Below, in pieces: positions 18,294-25,637 of a DNA stretch of 48,628 bases (positions are counted from its first letter, which is position 1; every line of letters begins with the position of its first letter). The notes beneath the pieces are model-generated. The model did not search any database and was not told the origin of the DNA. It worked only from the letters and a program-made list of their open reading frames with translations. A program made the position numbers and the translations under genes. Source of the DNA: Phenylobacterium sp. CCH9-H3 (GTDB taxonomy: Bacteria; Pseudomonadota; Alphaproteobacteria; Caulobacterales; Caulobacteraceae); NCBI RefSeq assembly GCF_001557235.1, contig NZ_LSJI01000058.1, positions 1 through 48,628 of the forward strand. The letters run 5' to 3'.

Positions 18294-19426
18294 GCCAGCG
18301 CCTTCTCGTAGAGCCGGTAGGTCTTGTAGACCTTGGCCCCGCCGGCGTCGCAGATGCGCCGCATGGCCATGTTATCCTCCAGGATCCATGACAGCTCGTA
18401 CCGCTCGTAGCCCTGCTTGCGGGCGGCCTGCGCCACCGCGTCGATGAGGTGGAAGGGCAGGAGTTGGCCGCGGAGGCTGTTCGCGAACTTCCGCCGCACG
18501 CCCATCAGCGGCACGCGGCCGGTCTTCGGACCCTTCACCTTCAGCCGCCACAGGAGCTTGGCCCAGCCGAACGGGAACAGCTTGCCCTTCAGGTCGGCGA
18601 TCGCCTCGTTGATGTTCGGGAGGAGAATCATGAACCCGGCCGGCTCGCCGTCGATCTCGGCGAACCAGGCCAGGCGGGCGTCGATCAGCAGCTTCAGCGT
18701 CGTGGCCAGCGCCTTCGTCTCGGCCTCGGTGGTCGGCGTGAAGCCCCAGTTGTCCGACCAGGCGTCGTTGAGGATGGCGGTCAGTGTCTGCACCTCCTGA
18801 TCGAGACGCTTCATCTCCACTGTCCGGAGCGTCACGCCCTCGGGCAGGCCCTTGCGGATACGCCGCTGGATGGGGGCGGGCAGATCGTCGGCCACACTGC
18901 AGACGTAGGCGAAGATGTCCTTGGCCTTGGCGTATCCCATGCCTTCGATGCGGCCGGGCGTGTGAGGCGCATCGTGGCTCATCATGAACATCGGCGGCGT
19001 GTCGTGCCCCTCGACCAGGAGACCCACCTCCTCGTTGGTGGACAGGTTCACCGGCCCGATCGCGACCCGGCAGCCCTTGGCCTTCAGCCAGGCCTCGGCC
19101 GCGGCGAAGAGCGCTTCGAACACGGCCGGATCGTCCTCGGCCGCGATCATGCCGAAATGGCCGACGCCTTCGCGGGTCTGCGGGTTCAGGTGGTCGAGCT
19201 GGGCGCTGATCCGGCCGACGTCCCGGCCGTCCTTCACCGCCAGCCAGAACTGGACGTCGGCGTGCTCGAAGAACGGGTTGCCCTTGGGGCTCAGCGACTC
19301 GCCGCGTTCCAGGATCAGCGGCGCGATGTAGTTCGGATCGCGCGCGCCGAGCCGCATGGGCACGCGGATGAACCGGTCCAGCTCCGCCTTGGAACTGACC
19401 GGGACGATATCGACGCCCCCTGCCAC
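18290..19426 (-). CDS. bcerS: Bacterial ceramide synthase (GNAT-type N-acyltransferase)
   Basis: A 378-residue protein. I chose GTG at 19426, two bases after the LptG-like stop; the open frame extends upstream but inside that gene. The sequence matches, by eye, the GNAT-fold family represented by Caulobacter bCerS: VPMRLGARDPNYIAPLILER, GNPFFEHADVQFWLAVKDGR, VAIGPVNLSTNEEVGLLVEG, and the C-terminal RYELSWILEDNMAMRRICDA. Caulobacter bCerS N-acylates the sphingoid base before the keto group is reduced, an order opposite to eukaryotes (established work). There is no membrane segment. Operon position after two Lpt-like permeases and before a nucleotidyltransferase supports the assignment. Confidence 0.88.
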   Translation of the reverse strand: MAGGVDIVPVSSKAELDRFIRVPMRLGARDPNYIAPLILERGESLSPKGNPFFEHADVQFWLAVKDGRDVGRISAQLDHLNPQTREGVGHFGMIAAEDDPAVFEALFAAAEAWLKAKGCRVAIGPVNLSTNEEVGLLVEGHDTPPMFMMSHDAPHTPGRIEGMGYAKAKDIFAYVCSVADDLPAPIQRRIRKGLPEGVTLRTVEMKRLDQEVQTLTAILNDAWSDNWGFTPTTEAETKALATTLKLLIDARLAWFAEIDGEPAGFMILLPNINEAIADLKGKLFPFGWAKLLWRLKVKGPKTGRVPLMGVRRKFANSLRGQLLPFHLIDAVAQAARKQGYERYELSWILEDNMAMRRICDAGGAKVYKTYRLYEKALA

Positions 19427-19428
19427 GA

Positions 19429-20487
19429 TTATCCTTCCAGGTAGAGCAACACGGTGACCCCGAGGGCGGCGAACATCGCCGGCGCCGCCCAGGCGGCCAG
19501 GATCGGAGGCGCTGCGCCGTTCTCGCCCAGCGCCGTGAATGCGCCGTCGAATACGAGGTACAGGAGACCGGCGGCCAGGCACTGGACCATCAGGGTCGCC
19601 CCCCCGCCGCGGAAGTTCGCCAGCGACGCCGGCGCGGCCAGCAACAGCATCACCAGGCAGGCCAGAGGCGCCGCCCAGGCCCGCTGGAGCTGAGTGTCGT
19701 AGTAGGTGCGAGGGCGCACCGACAGACCGCCGGTGAGGGCGCGTCGGGCTTCGGCGGCGGTGACCGTGGTCTCGCCGGCGGCCAGCATGCGGACGTCGCT
19801 GGGGCGCAGGTTCTGGGTCCAGTCCATGGACCGGGCCTGTCCCTCGGCGATGCTGGCGGTTCCCAGGCTCTCGAAGCGCGGTTCGACCAACCGCCAGCGT
19901 TCGTTCTCGAAAACGGCGGCCTGTGCGCTGGTGCGTTGCACGAGGCGGCCGTTGGCGTCGCGGCGATAGATCGTGACCTGCTCCAGGCTGCGTCCGTCGG
20001 GATCGCGCGGCAAGGCGACCACGATCTCGTCGCCGACGCGGAAGGTCACCGGATCGACGGCCTTGGCCTTGTCCCTGGGGGTGCTGGCTTGCCACCAGTC
20101 CGACAGCATGCTGTCCGTGCGGGGTGCGATCTGCAGGCCGATCGCCAGTTGGGTCAGCGCGAGCACCAGCGCCGCCGGGATCGCCATCATGGTGATGCGG
20201 TAGGTCGAGATGCCCGTGGACCGCATCGCCGTCACCGCGCTGTCGCCGGCCAGCTTGCCGAAGGCGAACAGGGCCCCGGCCAGCACCGCCAGGGGCGCGG
20301 CCTGTTCGATCAGCCGCGGCAGGCGCAGCATGGCGTAGTATCCGACGCCGGCGGCGCCCAGGTCGCGGTCCAGGATGTCATTGGTGACGTCGAGCAGATC
20401 CAGGATCTGCAGGATGCCGACCAGCACCAGGAGCGCGATCAGGATCCGCGATCCCACCAGCTTCAGGAGGTAGCCGCCCAGGGTCAC
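19429..20487 (-). CDS. LptG-like YjgP/YjgQ permease (second copy candidate, sphingolipid export)
   Basis: A 352-residue inner-membrane protein from GTG at 20487, overlapping the LptF-like stop (GTGA). It has the LptF/G layout: three N-terminal membrane helices (SRILIALLVLVGILQILDLL; MLRLPRLIEQAAPLAVLAGA; ISTYRITMMAIPAALVLALT), a periplasmic beta-jellyroll (about 110-250), and three C-terminal helices. LptFG move lipopolysaccharide from the inner membrane with ATPase LptB and bridge LptC-A-D. No lptB, lptC or lptA lies nearby. Sitting directly before bcerS, it is probably a dedicated permease for sphingolipid (or for its transfer onto the Lpt bridge). A housekeeping lptG could not be excluded from the sequence alone. 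Confidence 0.85.
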   Translation of the reverse strand: MTLGGYLLKLVGSRILIALLVLVGILQILDLLDVTNDILDRDLGAAGVGYYAMLRLPRLIEQAAPLAVLAGALFAFGKLAGDSAVTAMRSTGISTYRITMMAIPAALVLALTQLAIGLQIAPRTDSMLSDWWQASTPRDKAKAVDPVTFRVGDEIVVALPRDPDGRSLEQVTIYRRDANGRLVQRTSAQAAVFENERWRLVEPRFESLGTASIAEGQARSMDWTQNLRPSDVRMLAAGETTVTAAEARRALTGGLSVRPRTYYDTQLQRAWAAPLACLVMLLLAAPASLANFRGGGATLMVQCLAAGLLYLVFDGAFTALGENGAAPPILAAWAAPAMFAALGVTVLLYLEG

Positions 20488-21671
20488 GGCGTAGCGCTCG
20501 CCGAGGCCTTCTTCATCCGCATCCGGGCGATGAAGGCGCCGAGGTGTTCCATCGCCTGGCCGATGGGCGTCTCGCCGGGCCGCTTGCGGCTGGTGAAGAA
20601 GACGGTGAGGGCGATGGCCGCGAACGCCAGATAGGGCGCGCCGACAGCCACCTCGGCCGAGACACGGCCCTTCGCCGCCAGGCCCTCGCCAAGCTGGATG
20701 AGGTGGTGGAAGGCGAGCAGCAGGATGCCGCCGACGATGGCGCCGGGCGCGCGGCCGCTGCGCTTGGCGGCCAGTCCCAAGGGCACCGCAAGCAGCGGGA
20801 GCAAGGGCAGGGAGAACGCGCGGGCCAAACGCCCGTACAGCTCGCCCTTCAGGGCCGCGCTGGATAGCGTGGAACTACCCGTGCGGGCCTGATCGGCCAG
20901 TTCGAACAGGGTCAGTTCGCGCTCGTCGCCGCCCCGCGCGCGGAGCAGGCGCGCCGGCCCGGTCATCGGCAGCTGCATGGTGAAGGTCTTGAAGCTGAGG
21001 ATCTCGGGCCGGCCCTGCTCGTTGAAGCGGAGCTGCTGGCCGTCCTGCAGCTCGAGCCGGACGTTCTTGCCATCCGCCGCGCGGCGGATCTCGGCCATCT
21101 TGGCGGTGGTGATCTCCTCGCGGCCCTTGTCGGTGATGCGGCGGATGAAGATGCGCGAAAGCTGCTGGCCGGCCGCATCCGCTTCGTCGGTGGTCATGGT
21201 CAGGTTCTTGGACGGCGCCAGGATCGTCTCGGCCGGCACCAGGCCGTTCCAGCCCGCGTTCTGGGCGGTGTGCAGCACCGCGCGATAGGCATAGCGGCTG
21301 TAGGGCTGCAGGAAACCGAAGACCAGCAGGCTCACCGCCGTAAGCGCCGCCGCCAGGCAGAGATAGGGCGCGGCCAACCGGGTCAGCGAAACCCCGGCGG
21401 CCAGCAGGGCGTCCACCTCGGACGACTGGTTCATCCGATTCACCACCACCACCAGCGCCAGGAAGAAGGCGGCGGGCAGGGTGAGGCCCAGGTAGTGCGG
21501 CACCAGGTTCACCGCGAGCTGGGCCACGAAGCCGAAGCGGTCGCTGGAGGCCGACAGCATGTCGAGCAGCCGCAGGATCCGCTCCAGCAGGAGCGCGACC
21601 AGGGTCACCCCCATGGCTCCCACCATCGGCCAGAGGGCCAGGCGGAGCAGATAGCGGTCGATGAGACTCAA
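20484..21671 (-). CDS. LptF-like YjgP/YjgQ permease
   Basis: A 395-residue inner-membrane protein from TTG at 21671, preceded by GGGGGACCCG. Six membrane helices frame a periplasmic jellyroll domain (about 130-270): DRYLLRLALWPMVGAMGVTL, HYLGLTLPAAFFLALVVVVN, RLAAPYLCLAAALTAVSLLV and the C-terminal group LPLLPLLAVPLGLAAKRSGR. The cytoplasmic loop residues between helix 2 and 3 (QSSEVDALLAAGVSL) match the LptF coupling helix region that contacts the ATPase. It pairs with the LptG-like protein, which it overlaps by GTGA. The HIT gene lies 22 bases upstream in the same operon. Confidence 0.87.
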   Translation of the reverse strand: MSLIDRYLLRLALWPMVGAMGVTLVALLLERILRLLDMLSASSDRFGFVAQLAVNLVPHYLGLTLPAAFFLALVVVVNRMNQSSEVDALLAAGVSLTRLAAPYLCLAAALTAVSLLVFGFLQPYSRYAYRAVLHTAQNAGWNGLVPAETILAPSKNLTMTTDEADAAGQQLSRIFIRRITDKGREEITTAKMAEIRRAADGKNVRLELQDGQQLRFNEQGRPEILSFKTFTMQLPMTGPARLLRARGGDERELTLFELADQARTGSSTLSSAALKGELYGRLARAFSLPLLPLLAVPLGLAAKRSGRAPGAIVGGILLLAFHHLIQLGEGLAAKGRVSAEVAVGAPYLAFAAIALTVFFTSRKRPGETPIGQAMEHLGAFIARMRMKKASASATP

Positions 21672-21693
21672 CGGGTCCCCCGGTCAGCGGCGG

Positions 21694-22128
21694 TCATGCC
21701 CGCCAGCGGGCGGCGAAATCGGCGGCCAGCGCCGTCGCCCCCTCCTCGCTCAGCGCGACGTGAGACGCAAGCGCCGGAGGCCCCGGCCAGCCCGCATCCT
21801 TGAACGTCTGGCCCGCGTACGTCCGCTCGCCGTCGTAGCGGGGCAGGACGTGGAAATGGACGTCGGGATCGACCATCATCAGCATCAGGTAGTTGATGCG
21901 TTCGTAGGCCACAGTGTGGCGGAGCAGGCGCTCGATGCCGTCCACAGCCAGCTTCATGTCCGCGAACGCAGTGGCAGGCAGGTCGGAGAACGCCGTCGCC
22001 TCATCCTTGCAAACCAGGACGAGCGCGCCAAAGGTGGGCTGTTGCGGCCGGACCAGCACCAGCCAGTGCGCGGTCTCGGCGACCAGGGTGTGGGGGTAGC
22101 CGAACTTGCGGGCCGTCGGGTTCGTCAC
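21694..22128 (-). CDS. HIT family protein with altered triad
   Basis: A 144-residue HIT-fold protein from GTG at 22128 (an upstream in-frame ATG is blocked by a stop). Conserved strands: FGALVLVCKDEATAFSDLPA, ERINYLMLMMVDPDVHFHVL. The histidine motif is DVHFHVLPRY: family members have HxHxHxLPR, so the first His is Asp89 here while the catalytic His91 and His93 remain. HIT proteins hydrolyse nucleoside phosphoramidates or act as nucleotidyl transferases; this one is the first gene of the bcerS operon. Its role there could be cleanup of nucleotide-linked intermediates, but that is speculation. Confidence 0.85.
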   Translation of the reverse strand: MTNPTARKFGYPHTLVAETAHWLVLVRPQQPTFGALVLVCKDEATAFSDLPATAFADMKLAVDGIERLLRHTVAYERINYLMLMMVDPDVHFHVLPRYDGERTYAGQTFKDAGWPGPPALASHVALSEEGATALAADFAARWRA

Positions 22129-22191
22129 GACTTATCCATGCCAGATGAGCGGCGAGGCCGCGCGAAAGATCATAGGGAGCCGGTCCTGAGC

Positions 22192-22659
22192 ATGAAAGGC
22201 CGAACGGCCGCAATCGCCGCCGCTGCAGGATTGCTGGCGGCTGGTCCGGCCCTGGCCGACCAGGGCTGCGCGGGAACGCGTACCCCGAGCTCCTCCAAGC
22301 TGACGGTGCAGGTTGCCGGCGTTCGGCCGGCGGTCGGAGAGGTGGCGATCACGGTCTATCCCGACGACAAGCGCCGATTCCTGGCCAAGGGCGGCAAGTG
22401 GGCGCGTCAGCGCATACGGGCGGCCGCGACCGTGCGCGCCTGCTTCTGGGCGCCCCAGGGCAGCTACGCCGTGGCCGTCTATCACGACCGCGACGGCGAC
22501 CGGGACTTCGATCGCACGCTCGTCGGCCTGCCGGCCGAGGGGTTCGGCTTCTCGAACGATCCTGACACCCGGACCGGCCTGCCGCCGCTCTCCGCGGTCC
22601 GGTTCCGCGTGGGTCCGGGCGAGCGGCTGGTGCCGATCCAGATGAAGTACCTGCGCTAG
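22192..22659 (+). CDS. Exported DUF2141 protein
   Basis: A 155-residue protein with a signal peptide (KGRTAAIAAAAGLLAAGPAL, cleavage near ALA-DQ). The mature part is the DUF2141 beta-sandwich: KLTVQVAGVRPAVGEVAITV, AVAVYHDRDGDRDFDRTL, VGLPAEGFGFSNDP, the last being the family hallmark (acidic repeat followed by GxPxEGFGFSN). The Asp-rich DRDGDRDFD loop probably binds Ca2+. Start ATG at 22192 follows AGGGAGCC. It diverges from the HIT-bcerS operon and ends in a CTAG shared with the phosphoesterase gene. Periplasmic function unknown; position suggests a link to envelope lipid handling. Confidence 0.85.
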   Translation: MKGRTAAIAAAAGLLAAGPALADQGCAGTRTPSSSKLTVQVAGVRPAVGEVAITVYPDDKRRFLAKGGKWARQRIRAAATVRACFWAPQGSYAVAVYHDRDGDRDFDRTLVGLPAEGFGFSNDPDTRTGLPPLSAVRFRVGPGERLVPIQMKYLR

Positions 22660-23540
22660 CACAGCACGAAGCTTCCCAGCGTCTCGACGGCCAGCGCGGA
22701 CGTGACGCCGCGCGCGGTGACCTCGGTCCGGAAGCCCCCGTCGCTTCGTGCGATGGCGATCTCGTTCCAGCGGGCGGGTTGGCCGCGCCCGCCGGCCGGG
22801 GTGGAAGCCGCGGGGACCGCCAGGATCGGGATGGCGCCGCGCGGACCCGGCGTCGACGTCATCAGCGCTTCGTGGGCATGGCCGTGAAGGACCAACTCGG
22901 CGCCTGTTTCGGCCAGCATAGCCCGCAACGCCACCGCATCGGTCAGGGCCTTGCGGCCCGCGACGACGCCCCGCGCCACGGGATGATGAAGCAGGACCAC
23001 CCGGTAGAGGCCGCGCTCGCCGCTTTCGCGCAGCAGCCGGCCGGCCGCCTCGATCTGCGCCTGGCCGAGCGTGCCTTGCGCCAGGTGCAGGGCCGTGGGC
23101 ACGGCGGACGACAGGTTCACCAGCGCCACCGGCCGGCGGACGCGCAGGTGCGGGAATCCGGCCTCGCCGCCGTCGGACAGCCAGGGTTTCCAGGGCTCGA
23201 ACCCTCTAGGCGCGCCCGCGGCGCTGAGGGCGTCGTGGTTCCCCGGGCTGACGGTGATGCGGTCGGGCGGGCCCAGGGCCTCCAGCCAGTCGCGCGCGGC
23301 GGCGAATTCCTCGGGCGTCGCAAAGTTGATGACGTCGCCGGTTATGACCACATGGTCCGGCGCGCGCGCCGCGACGTCGGCCGCGACGGCGTCGAGCACG
23401 GCTCGGAGGTGCCTGTGCTGCTTGCGCCGCCAGGCGAACCGGCTCAGCAGCCGCTTGGAGGCGGCGTCACGCCAGCGGAAGGGCAGGGGCGGCGGCGGGA
23501 GCTGCAGGTCCGAGAGGTGGGCGAGGCGGAAGGTGGTCAC
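22656..23540 (-). CDS. Calcineurin-like metallophosphoesterase with DxQ instead of DxH
   Basis: A 294-residue enzyme from GTG at 23540 (AGGAAAG upstream). Motifs in order: LAHLSDLQL (Asp11, but Gln13 where DxH has His), ITGDVINF (Asp69), PGNHDA (Asn101, His102), LLHHPV and LHGHAHEA. All dimetal ligands except the first-motif His are kept. Relatives hydrolyse cyclic nucleotides (CpdA) or UDP-diacylglucosamine (LpxH); this sequence is too divergent to name a substrate. No signal peptide, so cytosolic. It diverges from cpgA across 76 bases and converges on the DUF2141 gene. Confidence 0.82.
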   Translation of the reverse strand: MTTFRLAHLSDLQLPPPPLPFRWRDAASKRLLSRFAWRRKQHRHLRAVLDAVAADVAARAPDHVVITGDVINFATPEEFAAARDWLEALGPPDRITVSPGNHDALSAAGAPRGFEPWKPWLSDGGEAGFPHLRVRRPVALVNLSSAVPTALHLAQGTLGQAQIEAAGRLLRESGERGLYRVVLLHHPVARGVVAGRKALTDAVALRAMLAETGAELVLHGHAHEALMTSTPGPRGAIPILAVPAASTPAGGRGQPARWNEIAIARSDGGFRTEVTARGVTSALAVETLGSFVLC

Positions 23541-23616
23541 GAGCTTTCCTAACGGAACGGCGCTCGGTATCAGGTTCCACTGATTTGCGTGAGAGGCGCG
23601 CGAGCTTTTGCAGACC

Positions 23617-24723
23617 ATGGCTGAGACGGCCGCCGCGCCGGCTGGGATGATCCTGGGTGCGGGCGAGGTCCGCATATGGGGGATGACGGCGCGCGAGCGG
23701 CTGCGCCGGACCTTCGTGCGGGCGAAGCTGAACGTCGTCGAGACCGCGCCGGCCTCGGGCGGCGTGGTGCTGGCGCTGGGCGGCTGGGTCTACGACGAAT
23801 CCCTGTTGGCCACGCTGGCGAAACGTCCGGGCTCCGTGCTGGTGACCGACGCGGGCGAGGCGGTGGCCGCTCACGTGCCGGCCGAGCGGGCCGCCGAGGC
23901 CGCCGCGGCGCTGGAGAGGGGTGCCGACCCCGGTGGGCTGCAGCGCCTGTCGCTGGCCGAGCTCGCCTACAACGAGGCGCTGCGCAAGCGCGAGCCGCCG
24001 GTGCTGGTGCGGCTAACCCCGGACAACGTCCGCGCGGTGGAGGCCCGCACCTTCGCCGGCTCGTACAAGGGCGTGACCGACGTGGTCACCAAGTACTGGT
24101 GGCCCGTGCCGGCCCGGATCGTCACCCGCTGGTGCGCCATCGCGGGCCTGAAGCCGAACCATGTGACCTTTGCGGGCTTCCTGCTGGTCCTGGCGGCCTT
24201 CTGGCTCTTCTGGGAGGGGCAGTTCGGCTGGGGCTTGGTCTGCGCCTGGATCATGACCTTTCTCGACACCGTCGACGGCAAGCTGGCGCGGGTGACCCTG
24301 ACCTCGTCGGCCATCGGCAACGTCTTTGACCACGGCATCGACCTCATCCACCCGCCGTTCTGGTGGTGGGCCTGGTACGTCGGCTGCTTCCAGGTTGGCC
24401 TGCCGCCGCCCTGGGCCGAGCTGTCGCTGGCGGTGATCCTGGCGGGCTATGTGCTGCAGCGCGTGGAGGAGGGGATCTTCATGCGCCTGTTCGGCTTCCA
24501 CGTTCACGCCTGGCGGCCGTTCGACAGCTTCTTCCGCCTGATCACGGCCCGGCGGAACCCGAATCTGCTGATCCTGACGCCGGCTTGGCTCTTGGGCTAT
24601 CCGCAGATCGGCTTCTTCCTGGTGGCCGTCTGGACCGGCCTGTGCCTGATCGTCCACGGCGCCCAGGTGGTCCAGGCCATGGCCATGCCGCGCGAACGCG
24701 TGGTCTCCTGGCTGTCGCGGTGA
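23617..24723 (+). CDS. cpgA: CDP-alcohol phosphotransferase with degenerate nucleotidyltransferase N-domain (CpgA-like)
   Basis: A 368-residue protein; ATG at 23617 preferred over TTG at 23608. Residues 1-130 resemble a MobA-type nucleotidyltransferase that has lost its nucleotide-binding loop (VLALGGWVYDESLL, VLVTDAGEAVAAHV). From 150 onward it is a CDP-alcohol phosphatidyltransferase: the DGxxARx8Gx3Dx3D motif is complete (Asp220, Gly221, Ala224, Arg225, Gly234, Asp238, Asp242), followed by several membrane helices. These enzymes transfer a phospho-alcohol group between CDP and a hydroxyl. In Caulobacter the first of three cpg genes needed for ceramide-phosphoglycerate has this position; I assign cpgA by synteny from memory. 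Its stop overlaps the next start (GTGA). Confidence 0.82.
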   Translation: MAETAAAPAGMILGAGEVRIWGMTARERLRRTFVRAKLNVVETAPASGGVVLALGGWVYDESLLATLAKRPGSVLVTDAGEAVAAHVPAERAAEAAAALERGADPGGLQRLSLAELAYNEALRKREPPVLVRLTPDNVRAVEARTFAGSYKGVTDVVTKYWWPVPARIVTRWCAIAGLKPNHVTFAGFLLVLAAFWLFWEGQFGWGLVCAWIMTFLDTVDGKLARVTLTSSAIGNVFDHGIDLIHPPFWWWAWYVGCFQVGLPPPWAELSLAVILAGYVLQRVEEGIFMRLFGFHVHAWRPFDSFFRLITARRNPNLLILTPAWLLGYPQIGFFLVAVWTGLCLIVHGAQVVQAMAMPRERVVSWLSR

Positions 24724-25637
24724 TCCGCGCCGGCCTCATCTGGAACCGCTACAGCCACCGCAACCGCGGCGGCGGCGGCGCACCGCCTTGCCTGCCCGAC
24801 GATGTGCTGGACATCGTTCCGGAGGAGCCCAGCCACCTGCTGGCCGGCCTGCGCCGCTTCGCGGCCACGGGCGTCGAACTGGTGGTCATCGACGGCGGCG
24901 ACGGGACGGTGCGCGAGGTGCTGACGCGCCTGCCCGAAGCGTTCGAGGGCCGCCTGCCGCGTCTGGCGGTGCTGCCGAACGGCAAGACCAACGCCCTGGC
25001 GCTGGATATCGAGACGCCGCTCGGCACGACCCTGGAGCAGATCCTCGCCGCCTGCCAGGCCGGCCGGCCGACCAAGCGGCGCCAGTGCCTGGAAGTGGTC
25101 CGCGCGGGCCAGACGGCGCCTGAGCGGCGCGGCTTCCTGCTGGGCGTCGGCGCCTTCGTGCGGGCGACCAAGCTGGCGCAGAAGAACCATGGGCGTGGAT
25201 TCGTCGACGACGCCGCCGTGGGGATCACCATGGCCGGGGCGCTGGTGCGCACGGTCCTGGGCGGCGCTGGCGACCGCTGGCGGCGCGGGGAGACAGCCAG
25301 CCTGTCGATCGCGCCGACGCCGGACGGGCGGCGCTGGTTCCTGGTCATGGCCTCGACGCTCAAACGGTTCCCGCTGGGCCTGAAACCCTACGGCGAGCCG
25401 CGGGAGGGGCTGAAGGTGCTGTCGGTGGAGGCGCCGCCAAAGCGGCTGCTGCGCGCCCTGCCGGTGATCGTCCGGGGTGAGGACGCCCCCTGGCTGGAGT
25501 CCTGCGGCTACCGGCGTCATGACGTGGACAGCTTCGACCTGTCCTTCGATGGCGACTTCGTCCTGGACGGTGAGCCGTACAAGGGCGGCGATCTCACGGT
25601 GCGCCAGGGCCCGGCGCTGGAGTTCGTGATCCCGTGA
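24720..25637 (+). CDS. cpgB: DAGK-family lipid kinase, probable ceramide kinase CpgB
   Basis: A 305-residue protein from GTG at 24720, overlapping the cpgA stop as GTGA. Diacylglycerol-kinase catalytic signature: NRYSHRNRGGG (phosphate-loop region), VIDGGDGTVREVL (GGDGT at 59-63) and LPNGKTNALALDIE. The C-terminal domain is a beta-sandwich lid (HDVDSFDLSFDGDFVLDGEP), with the VLDGE motif typical of the family. In Caulobacter the protein at this place, CpgB, is a ceramide kinase making ceramide-1-phosphate (established). The GTGA junctions before and after it bind it to its partners. Confidence 0.85.
   Translation: MIRAGLIWNRYSHRNRGGGGAPPCLPDDVLDIVPEEPSHLLAGLRRFAATGVELVVIDGGDGTVREVLTRLPEAFEGRLPRLAVLPNGKTNALALDIETPLGTTLEQILAACQAGRPTKRRQCLEVVRAGQTAPERRGFLLGVGAFVRATKLAQKNHGRGFVDDAAVGITMAGALVRTVLGGAGDRWRRGETASLSIAPTPDGRRWFLVMASTLKRFPLGLKPYGEPREGLKVLSVEAPPKRLLRALPVIVRGEDAPWLESCGYRRHDVDSFDLSFDGDFVLDGEPYKGGDLTVRQGPALEFVIP

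Noticed and set aside
23541..23616. GGAAC with CGTT upstream of the phosphoesterase (leftward)
   Set aside because: Spacings of 14 and 19 bases do not fit the 16-17 expected for the general-stress sigma factor.
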